The notes under the pieces are model-generated. The model was not told where the DNA came from. It saw only the letters and a list, made by a program, of their open reading frames with translations, and made no database searches. A stretch of DNA of 26,789 nt from an uncultured Verrucomicrobiota bacterium. GTDB taxonomy: Bacteria; Verrucomicrobiota; Kiritimatiellia; RFP12; UBA1067. Location of the stretch: assembly GCA_946631535.1 (NCBI GenBank), contig CAMPAF010000008.1, positions 1-26,789 on the forward strand. Direction: 5' to 3'. Positions 15,301 to 21,268 of the stretch are shown here, in pieces (within the stretch, counting starts at the first letter, position 1; every line of letters starts with the position of its first letter). The position numbers and the translations under genes are program-made.

Positions 15301-16260
15301 GCAGGCGAGACCCTCGCCCCAGCAGTGGTCGCGGAGCGGGAAGAAGCCCTTGTTCTCGATCGTCTTCACGTTCGCCATCAGGCGGAACTCGCCCTTGTCG
15401 TAGCGTGTGCCGAACAGCGGCGCCGGCAGCGGTGGAATCGCAGCAGGCGCGCGTCCTGACGTCTTCCACTCGAGGTACTTGCGCGACAGGTAGCGGTTGA
15501 GCAGCGCGGCGGCGTAGGCATGGCCGATGTCGTTGGGATGGACCGTGTCCGGCGAGAGGTCGGACCACTTGACCGTCCCTTCCTTCACGTACGGGTAGAA
15601 CAGCGCGTCGCGCCAGCTCACGTGCGGCAGGCTGTAGTGGCGGGCGACCTTGGCGTGCCACTCCTGCGAGTTGCTTCCGGTCTGCCCCACCATCCCGAGA
15701 AGGATCACCGCGATGTCGCCAGGCGCCTTGAGAAGCTGCCGCACGACACCCTCGTACGATTCGGCGCGCTCGCGCGTGTTGGGGTCGTTGACGTCGAACT
15801 CCACCACCACCACGTCAGGCTTCTTGTCGAGCACGTCGCGCCGCAGGCGGAACGCGCCTATGTCGCTTCCGGTCGCCCCGATGCCCGCGTTGACGAAATC
15901 GATCTTGGCGTTCGGGAACGCCCTGCGCCATCCCGCGCAGAACGTCTCGCCCCAGCGCCTGTCGGGCTTCGATGCGCCCGCGCCCTGCGTTATGGACCCG
16001 CCGATGACTGCGATCCTCACGGGCTCGCCGCGATCAAGCCGCGCCCAAACGTGCTCGAACCTCGCGAAGTCGCCCGCCACGTGGACGCTCCTCGGACCCG
16101 TCACGTCGAGCGGCGGCACCTCTGCTCCGCTCGCGAGCCGCGTGGCGGGAAGCGTCCCTACCCACGATTCGGCCATCGCGGCGCTAGCGTCAGCTAGCAG
16201 ACAAGGCGCGCACGCAAGCGTGGCACAGAGCAAGAGGAACCTTGCGTTGAGTTCTTTCAT
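12373..16260 (-). CDS. Exported SGNH/GDSL hydrolase fused to right-handed beta-helix protein
   Basis: A 1295-residue secreted protein. The start at ATG 16260 is chosen because AAGGAG lies 7 nt upstream; the ATG at 16278 would precede that box. A Sec signal peptide (FLLLCATLACAPCLLADASA) is followed by an SGNH hydrolase domain of about residues 80-255: block I IGGSITQGAGAS with Ser89, NAGIGATGSD, VVEFDVND with Asn158, and DTVHPNDIGH with Asp238 and His241. A linker domain with GWxC-type residues leads into a long parallel beta-helix region (about 440-1050). This region is rich in short repeats such as NRIHHIGWG, NEIVHNDIGDF and NNIFATF and resembles polysaccharide lyase or glycosidase folds. 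A C-terminal jelly-roll-like region (about 1080-1295) ends the protein. The likely role is de-esterification plus cleavage or binding of a complex polysaccharide outside the cytoplasm; the substrate is unknown. It lies 31 bp after the permease gene. Confidence 0.85.
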   Translation of the reverse strand: MKELNARFLLLCATLACAPCLLADASAAMAESWVGTLPATRLASGAEVPPLDVTGPRSVHVAGDFARFEHVWARLDRGEPVRIAVIGGSITQGAGASKPDRRWGETFCAGWRRAFPNAKIDFVNAGIGATGSDIGAFRLRRDVLDKKPDVVVVEFDVNDPNTRERAESYEGVVRQLLKAPGDIAVILLGMVGQTGSNSQEWHAKVARHYSLPHVSWRDALFYPYVKEGTVKWSDLSPDTVHPNDIGHAYAAALLNRYLSRKYLEWKTSGRAPAAIPPLPAPLFGTRYDKGEFRLMANVKTIENKGFFPLRDHCWGEGLACTNAGSRLVFEVEGSTVAILYRLGCKPFNWGKMDVYIDGEPVVRNHSCFRDQWWWYTPALFLCRDKPGRHVVEVVALNDKDEKSNGYGCHLAGLLVTDAMPAADVTMRPDGEVRTIAAALEKVRALRASGAIPPDRVAEVSVEPGRYPAREAATFTPADSNVRFVAAKGGQSVFDGGVELPPFTAGADGIWRARVPEGLAFEQLYVNGRRAQRARTPNEFYLYMSGEYDGDENPLTGKPEDVSRKAMMASVEDVAPLAALPPDELARVEVLLWQSWDMGRSRVAHVDAKTGLVMLREGTSRPLFHWSTTYPRYALENYRGALDAPGEWFHDVKAGELLYVPRAGERVEKTRAVAPVAPGFVVFAGDPLAGSLVRNVTFEGLAFEHAAWTLPGGGVRNAQSAQNVRDAAILGDGVHGFSMERCRLSHVGMHGVWLKRGCRNCRIVRCLIEDLGGGGVYLGDTAPWKQDGEARVTAFNRVSNSIIRSGGLTLNGAIGVWIGHASDNEIVHNDIGDFRYTGVSMGWTWGYAPTVAKRNRLMWNRIHHIGWGVLSDMGGVYTLGNSEGTVEIGNWIHDVNGYSGAGSPAWGLYTDEGSAGILFASNLVERCRDGAVHQHYGKDNTFANNIFATFERSGVWRSRVEDHTTIIVTNNVFWWTNSASQIIRGGVKGGKVTDLVMDGNLYWCTGGISSNAFFGKPLETWRADGHDCASRVGDPLFRDPLHGDWRLEPESPALKMGFVPWDWTAAGVLKHDAAWRAEAMDDTRYPPLKDAPPAPRCRRTSGSITFEKYRAGKAGRKSIGIFSVHGERGVAVTDETAASGKKSLRLVDGPNLGAAWQPHLIAKIGADQGSVRIRWSFRTDDKAHPQFECRDYKQDGARPYAVGPSITFAAGHVRAGGRKIADVPVGEWSRVEILLHVTGQKAGTWSCTVTPPGGEPVTVDGLKVQTGFRVLEWNGFMTNGKEGTWYLDDFSVEPIK

Positions 16261-16291
16261 GTTCGTTCTCCTTGACATGTCTTTGGGTGCG

Positions 16292-17245
16292 TCATCCCAG
16301 CCGCACGCGCGGATCGAGCCATGCGTAGGCGAGGTCGGTCACCAGATTCACCACCTGGTATAGGAGCGCCCCCAGCACCACCACGGCGCGCACCACGGCG
16401 AGGTCGGCGGAGTGGATCGCGTTCAGCGACACGCTGCCGAGGCCGGGGATGCCGAAGAACGACTCCAGCATCAACGAGCCCGTGAAGAGGTACGGGATCG
16501 AGAGCGACACGTACGTGACGATCGGGATGAGCGAGTTGCGCAGGACGTGCCTCACAAGTATCTGCGGGCCGGAGAGACCCTTAGCGCGCGCCGTGCGGAC
16601 GTACGGCTTGTAGATCTCGTCGAGGACGGCCGTCCGAAAGAAGCGCACGTCCACGCCCAGCGAGCTTAGCATGCCGATCAGGACCGGCAGCACGAGGTAG
16701 AACGCGTTCTCGTAGCCCCATATCGGGAAGAGGCGGCACTTGTATGCGAGGATGAACTGCCCGGCAAGCACCCACACCACGTAGTTGACGCTCATCAGGA
16801 TCGTCGAGCCGAACAGCACCGCGCGATCGACCGCGCCGCCGCGGAACGCCGCGCAGAGGAGCGCAAGCGCCAGGCCGAGGAGCGTCCCTCCCACGAGCAT
16901 CGGCACCGTGAGGGAGAGCGACGGGCCGACGCCGCGCTTCAGCACGTCGATCACCGGCTCGCGCCGCTCGGTCGACTCGCCGAAGTCGCCGTGCGCGAGG
17001 TCGACGACGAAATGGCAGAACTGCGAGTCCCACAGCGGCTGCCCCTTCTCCATGTTGACGAGCAGCGGCTTGTCGAACCCGTGGCGGTGGTTGAACGCGG
17101 CGATCGCCTCCTTGGTGGCGTTCTTCCCAAGCACCACCTCGGCGGACGAGCCGCCCACCACGTTGAAGAGGACAAACGTCAGCACGATGATCCCGAACGT
17201 CGTCGGGATCACCTCGAACAGTCGTCTGGCTATGTAACGCAGCAC
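16292..17245 (-). CDS. ABC transporter permease, DppB/OppB type
   Basis: An inner-membrane permease of the peptide/nickel ABC family, 317 residues, about six transmembrane segments. The N-terminal LRYIARRLFEVIPTTFGII is characteristic. The cytoplasmic EAA loop that docks the ATPase reads YVRTARAKGLSGPQILVRHV. The C-terminus LAYAWLDPRVRLG is standard. The start is GTG at 17245, only 6 nt downstream of an extended -10 box (TGGTAGAAT), and no Shine-Dalgarno is visible; a leaderless mRNA is expected. None of the usual partners (second permease, ATPases, binding protein) is in the window: downstream is the SGNH/beta-helix gene. The substrate cannot be told from sequence. Confidence 0.9.
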   Translation of the reverse strand: MLRYIARRLFEVIPTTFGIIVLTFVLFNVVGGSSAEVVLGKNATKEAIAAFNHRHGFDKPLLVNMEKGQPLWDSQFCHFVVDLAHGDFGESTERREPVIDVLKRGVGPSLSLTVPMLVGGTLLGLALALLCAAFRGGAVDRAVLFGSTILMSVNYVVWVLAGQFILAYKCRLFPIWGYENAFYLVLPVLIGMLSSLGVDVRFFRTAVLDEIYKPYVRTARAKGLSGPQILVRHVLRNSLIPIVTYVSLSIPYLFTGSLMLESFFGIPGLGSVSLNAIHSADLAVVRAVVVLGALLYQVVNLVTDLAYAWLDPRVRLG

Positions 17246-17251
17246 GCTCTT

Positions 17252-17260
17252 ATTCTACCA
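17252..17260 (-). promoter_or_regulatory. Extended -10 box for the permease (predicted leaderless)
   Basis: TGGTAGAAT reads on the minus strand, with 6 nt between the -10 hexamer and the GTG start. It faces away from the TGGTATAAT box of the DUF362 gene, and the two boxes are separated by only 18 bp. Confidence 0.5.
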
Positions 17261-17278
17261 CAAATCGTCCGCATCCTG

Positions 17279-17287
17279 TGGTATAAT
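17279..17287 (+). promoter_or_regulatory. Extended -10 box for the DUF362 gene
   Basis: TGGTATAAT on the plus strand, with no convincing -35. The ATG at 17286 overlaps the box and is not the start. The predicted leader is about 25 nt and contains AAGGGAG. Confidence 0.6.
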
Positions 17288-17318
17288 GTTCGCATCTTCA
17301 ACCCGAAGGGAGAAAAAG

Positions 17319-18251
17319 ATGAAGCGCGATACGAGAAAAGAGACCAAGCCGGCACGCACGATAAAGCGGCGCACGTTCATCAAGGCGGGCGCGGCGGCGG
17401 TCGCCGGGGCCGCGGCACTGCCGGGCGCTTCGCTTGCGGCCGAGCCGCAGGCGATGATCGTGGTCGTCCACGGTACCGACATCCCGAAGATGGTCGAGGC
17501 CGGCATGGCGAAGATGGGCGGATGGGACAAGTTCTTCAAGCCTGGCTGCAAGGTGGCGCTCAAGCCCAACCTCGCATGGAACTCCACTCCTGAGCAGGGC
17601 GGGAACACGCATCCCGACATCCTTCGCGCATTCATCCTCGCGGCCGAAGCCCGCAAGGTGAAGCAGGTCACCATCCCGGAGAACACCTGCCATCCCGAGA
17701 AGAAGACGTTCGTGGCGAGCGGCGCGCTCGACGCGATCAAGGGCACGATCGCGAAGCTCTACCGTCCAAAGCCGGCCGACTACAAGGCCGTCTCAGTGCC
17801 CAAGGGCAAGACCTGCCAGGAGGCAAGGGTGTCGCGCGACCTCCTCGAGGCCGACTGCCTCATCAACATGCCCGTCGCCAAGCACCACGGGGGCGCGACG
17901 CTCTCCCTCTCCATGAAGAACTGGATGGGCGCCATCGACAACAACTCCCGCCGCACGTGGCACCGGGACGGCCTCCACCAGTGCATCGCGGACTTCAGCA
18001 CGTTCCTCAAGCCCCACCTCATCGTGATCGACGCCACGCGCATCATGCTCGACCACGGTCCGCAGGGTCCCGGCAAGCTGGCGCATCCGCACGAGATCAT
18101 CTTCGCGACAGACCCCGTCGCCGCCGACACGTACGCGGCGTCGCTCTTCAAGAAGACTCCCAAGGACGTGCCGCACATCGGCATCGCCGCCGAACTCGGC
18201 GTGGGATGCGCCGACCTGGCGAAGATCAAGGTCGAGCGCGTCGAGGCGTAG
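17319..18251 (+). CDS. Tat-exported DUF362 domain protein
   Basis: 310 residues. The start at ATG 17319 is supported by AAGGGAG 6-7 nt upstream. The N-terminus is a twin-arginine signal (KRRTFIKAGAAAVAGAAAL, cleavage near SLAAEP), so the protein should be exported folded, perhaps with a cofactor. The rest matches the DUF362 family: GCKVALKPNLAW, THPDILRA, DCLINMPVAKHHGGATLSLSMKNWMG, and DPVAADTYAASL. DUF362 has no settled biochemical role but often lies beside iron-sulfur proteins. Here the next gene, 9 bp away, is a NapH/NapG-like polyferredoxin, which suggests a joint redox function at the membrane. No iron-sulfur cysteine motifs are seen in this protein itself. Confidence 0.88.
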   Translation: MKRDTRKETKPARTIKRRTFIKAGAAAVAGAAALPGASLAAEPQAMIVVVHGTDIPKMVEAGMAKMGGWDKFFKPGCKVALKPNLAWNSTPEQGGNTHPDILRAFILAAEARKVKQVTIPENTCHPEKKTFVASGALDAIKGTIAKLYRPKPADYKAVSVPKGKTCQEARVSRDLLEADCLINMPVAKHHGGATLSLSMKNWMGAIDNNSRRTWHRDGLHQCIADFSTFLKPHLIVIDATRIMLDHGPQGPGKLAHPHEIIFATDPVAADTYAASLFKKTPKDVPHIGIAAELGVGCADLAKIKVERVEA

Positions 18252-18260
18252 GAGGCATCC

Positions 18261-19481
18261 ATGAAGTGGCTTCGCCGCAACGTCTGGCGACTGCTGATCG
18301 CGGCAGGAGCCGCGGTCCTCGCGCTGGGCTACGTTCCAGAATCCCATCCCGAGCTCGGTTCAATCCTCCCGCGCATCAGCCCGATCCTCAGCCTCCTCGG
18401 CGCGCTGGCCGCGCGCGCCTGGCTCGGCTGGCTGATGTTGCTGGGGATTCCCCTCCTCGTGCTGTCGTTCTTCAAGGGACGCTTCTTCTGCTGGCACCTC
18501 TGCCCGATGGGATTCCTCTCGGAGACCGCCGGGCGGCTGAACCCGTGGGGGAAGGGACTCGTCAAGCGCGTGCCCCCGATCAACAAGGTCGTCGCGCTCG
18601 TCATCGCCGTCACGGCCGCATGCGGCTATCCGCTCCTCATCTGGCTCGACCCGCTCTGCATCTTCAACGGCTTCTTCGCCGTCTGGCGCGAGCCGTTCAC
18701 GTGGGCCGCCGCCACCACGGGCATCGGGTTCGTCGCGATCCTCGCCCTGAGCATGGCCATCCCCAACGTCTGGTGCCACAGGGTCTGTCCCCTCGGCGGG
18801 CTGCAGGAGTCCGTCATGCTCCTCGCGCGCCGGCTCCGCCAGCCGAAGGCCGAAGCCCCTGCGCCGTCGTCACTCTCGGCCGCCGCCGCCACGCGCCGCA
18901 CCATGCTCGCGGCGATCCCGGCCGCAGCCGCCGGCCTCGTCGCGAAGCGCGCTTTCAGGCCGAACGGGCGCAAGGCGATCCGTCCGCCCGGCGCCGACCT
19001 CGCGCGCATCAACGCGCTATGCGCACGCTGCGGCAACTGCATGAGGGCCTGTCCCTACCAGCTGATCCAGCCCGACCTCGGCGAAAGCGGGATCGACGGC
19101 CTGTTCACCCCCGCCCTTCGCCTGCGCAGCCGCTGCATCGAGCAGGAGCAGTACTGTTTCCAGGACTGCGTCGCCTGCACGCAGGTGTGCCCCACCGGCG
19201 CGCTGCGGCCGCTCACGGTGGAGGAGAAGCACGCCACACCGATCGGCCTTGCGGTCATCGACCGCAAGAAGTGCATCGCGTGGGAGAAGAAGGAATACTG
19301 CGCGGTATGCGACGAGTACTGTCCCTACAAGGCCGTCAAGCTCGTGGAGCGAAACGGCGTCAACTGCCCGATAGTGGACGCGGACAAGTGCCGCGGCTGC
19401 GGAGCGTGCGAGAGCAACTGTCCGGCCGACCCCCTCGCCATCGTCGTCAAGCCCCTCGCGCCCGGTCATCCTTCCGCCTGA
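18261..19481 (+). CDS. Membrane polyferredoxin, NapH-like plus NapG-like fusion
   Basis: 406 residues, with AGGAGG 6 nt before the ATG. Residues 1-190 are NapH/MauN-like: hydrophobic segments with two CxxxCP motifs, C77-C81 and C172-C176, for electron transfer from the membrane. Residues 205-230 contain an internal twin-arginine motif (TRRTMLAAIPAAAAGLV) like the Tat signal of NapG. Residues 250-400 are a ferredoxin block with cysteine sets at 254/257/260/264, 299/303/306/310, 347/350/354 and 377/380/383/387, suggesting up to four 4Fe-4S clusters in NapG style. The likely role is moving electrons from the quinone pool to an exported acceptor. It is probably co-transcribed with the Tat-exported DUF362 protein. 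No nap reductase genes are in the window, so nitrate respiration is not implied. Confidence 0.88.
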   Translation: MKWLRRNVWRLLIAAGAAVLALGYVPESHPELGSILPRISPILSLLGALAARAWLGWLMLLGIPLLVLSFFKGRFFCWHLCPMGFLSETAGRLNPWGKGLVKRVPPINKVVALVIAVTAACGYPLLIWLDPLCIFNGFFAVWREPFTWAAATTGIGFVAILALSMAIPNVWCHRVCPLGGLQESVMLLARRLRQPKAEAPAPSSLSAAAATRRTMLAAIPAAAAGLVAKRAFRPNGRKAIRPPGADLARINALCARCGNCMRACPYQLIQPDLGESGIDGLFTPALRLRSRCIEQEQYCFQDCVACTQVCPTGALRPLTVEEKHATPIGLAVIDRKKCIAWEKKEYCAVCDEYCPYKAVKLVERNGVNCPIVDADKCRGCGACESNCPADPLAIVVKPLAPGHPSA

Positions 19482-19512
19482 TCGGCATATAGTCTAATGG
19501 CGGAAGGCATTT
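19470..19512 (+). terminator. Hairpin terminator overlapping the polyferredoxin stop
   Basis: CCTTCCGCC (19470-19478) and GGCGGAAGG (19499-19507) form a perfect 9-bp stem around a 20-nt loop that contains the TGA stop at 19479-19481; CATTTTG follows. The gspE -10 box begins 3 nt further on, so terminator and next promoter are packed together. Confidence 0.65.
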
Positions 19513-19514
19513 TG

Positions 19515-19523
19515 TGCTATAAT
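19515..19523 (+). promoter_or_regulatory. Extended -10 box for the gspE/ydbH-like operon
   Basis: TGCTATAAT on the plus strand, 26 nt before the ATG at 19550. It has no good -35. The expected leader is about 20 nt and has no clear Shine-Dalgarno. Confidence 0.6.
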
Positions 19524-19549
19524 GTCCGCCAAGCGAAACGGCAAACAAG

Positions 19550-21247
19550 ATGAACGACACGAACCAGCTTGCGACGATAATCCTAAAATCGACCGGACTA
19601 TATTCGGACGAGGCGCTTGCGCGCATCGAGAACGGGCGCGCAGAGAACCCGGAGATGGGCCTCGCCGAGGCGGCGGTCAAGTTCGGCGGCTCAAGGGAGC
19701 CGGACTTCCTGAAGAAGGTCGGCGAGTTCCTGGGCATGGACTACATAGAGCTGGAGAACGTCCAGCCGCGCCCGGACGTTCTCCAGAAGCTTCCCGCGAG
19801 CGCCGTATACCAGTACAACGTCCTCCCGCTCAAGCTTGAGGGCGGGGTCCTCACCGTCATCTCCTCCGACCCCTTCTCCACCGTCGCCGGCGACGGCCTT
19901 CGTCTCGCCGCGGGCTGCCCCGTCAAGATCGCCCTCGCGCCTCGAGAGGAGATCGACAAGGCCGTAAAGAAGTTCTACGGCGTCGGCGCGGACGCCATCG
20001 AGAAGATGATCGAGGACGGCCGCTACGCCGTGGACGACCTCGACGGCTCGATCTCCAAGATCGACGTGGGCGCCGAGGGCGAAGAGGCCTCCATCGTCAA
20101 GTTCGTGAACAGGATCATCGCGGAAGCCGACCGCCAGGGCGCGACGGATATCCACATCGAGCCGCAGGAGACGGAGCTCCGCATCCGCTACCGGATCGAC
20201 GGCATGCTCCACAAGGTGGACGTCCCGCCGCAGCTGAACCGGCTAAAGTCCGCCATCATCTCTCGCATCAAGGTCATGTCCAACCTCGACATCGCCGAGA
20301 AGCGCCTCCCGATGGACGGTCGTATCGGCATCCGCCTCGGCGGCGAGGACATCGACATCCGCGTCTCCACCATGCCCGGCGCGTGGGGCGAGTCCATCTC
20401 GCTACGACTCCTCGCCAAGAGCGGCAACTTCGTGAAGATGTCCGACCTCGGCTTCAACGACCGCGACTTCGCCGTCGTGGACAAGATCATCCGCCGCCCG
20501 AACGGCATCTTCCTCGTGACCGGGCCGACCGGATCGGGAAAGTCCACCTCGCTCTACTCGTTCCTCCACGAGGTGAACACGATGGACGTGCGCATCCTCA
20601 CGGCGGAGGACCCGATCGAATACCAGATGGACGGCATCATCCAGGTGCAGATGAACAAGGACATCGGCCTCGACTTCGCGCGAACGCTGCGCGCATTCCT
20701 CCGTCAGGACCCAGACAAGATCATGGTCGGCGAAATCCGCGACCGCGAGACGGCCGAGATCGCCATCAACGCGTCGCTCACCGGCCACATGGTGTTCTCC
20801 ACGCTCCACACGAACACTGCCGCAGGCGCCTTCCCGCGTCTCACGGACATGGGCGTGGAGCCGTTCCTCATCGCGTCCGCGGTAGCCGGCGTGATGGGAC
20901 AGCGCCTCTGCCGCCGTCTCTGCCCGAAGTGCAAGGTGGAGGTGCCGCTCGACCGCAAGTACTACGACCTTTCATACCCGCCAGAGCGCGAGACCGTGTG
21001 GGACCCGGCCGAGCACGGCTGCGAATCGTGCAGCCGCACCGGCTACAAGGGACGCCGCGCCCTTTTCGAGGTGCTCGAGGTGGACGAGGAGATCGAATCT
21101 GCCATCATCCAGCGGCAGAACGCGACGCAGATACAGACGCTCTCTCTCTCGAAGGGCATGAAGACCCTGCGCGAGGACGGTTGGGCGAAGGTGTTCAAGG
21201 GCGTCACATCGGTGAAGGAAATCCGCCGCGTCACCGAGGACCAGTAG
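19550..21247 (+). CDS. GspE/PulE/PilB family secretion ATPase
   Basis: A cytoplasmic hexameric ATPase that powers a type II secretion or type IV pilus machine. Residues about 1-150 form an MshEN/GspE N-terminal domain. The core has Walker A GPTGSGKS (residues 325-332), an Asp box ILTAEDPIEYQMDGI, Walker B-region MVGEIRDRETAEIA, and the His box THMVFSTLHTN-like stretch GHMVFSTLHTN. A zinc site is formed by CPKC (about 458) and CESC (about 491). The length of 565 is normal. The ATG at 19550 lacks a Shine-Dalgarno but fits the family N-terminus. No other gsp or pil gene is present in the window; instead a YdbH-like gene follows after 21 bp. GspE and PilB cannot be told apart here, so no symbol is given. 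Confidence 0.93.
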   Translation: MNDTNQLATIILKSTGLYSDEALARIENGRAENPEMGLAEAAVKFGGSREPDFLKKVGEFLGMDYIELENVQPRPDVLQKLPASAVYQYNVLPLKLEGGVLTVISSDPFSTVAGDGLRLAAGCPVKIALAPREEIDKAVKKFYGVGADAIEKMIEDGRYAVDDLDGSISKIDVGAEGEEASIVKFVNRIIAEADRQGATDIHIEPQETELRIRYRIDGMLHKVDVPPQLNRLKSAIISRIKVMSNLDIAEKRLPMDGRIGIRLGGEDIDIRVSTMPGAWGESISLRLLAKSGNFVKMSDLGFNDRDFAVVDKIIRRPNGIFLVTGPTGSGKSTSLYSFLHEVNTMDVRILTAEDPIEYQMDGIIQVQMNKDIGLDFARTLRAFLRQDPDKIMVGEIRDRETAEIAINASLTGHMVFSTLHTNTAAGAFPRLTDMGVEPFLIASAVAGVMGQRLCRRLCPKCKVEVPLDRKYYDLSYPPERETVWDPAEHGCESCSRTGYKGRRALFEVLEVDEEIESAIIQRQNATQIQTLSLSKGMKTLREDGWAKVFKGVTSVKEIRRVTEDQ

Positions 21248-21268
21248 ACGGCAGGCGACAAATAGGAA

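Noticed and set aside
16261..16278. ATG at 16278 as start of the SGNH/beta-helix gene
   Set aside because: It precedes the AAGGAG box; that box serves the ATG at 16260, which opens the signal peptide.
17286..17318. ATG at 17286 as start of the DUF362 protein
   Set aside because: It overlaps the -10 hexamer TATAAT; the ATG at 17319 follows AAGGGAG and gives a normal Tat signal.
17957..19492. 511-codon open frame on the plus strand
   Set aside because: It runs in a second frame through the DUF362 and polyferredoxin genes and is extremely Arg/Pro-rich; both real genes have clear motifs and ribosome binding sites.
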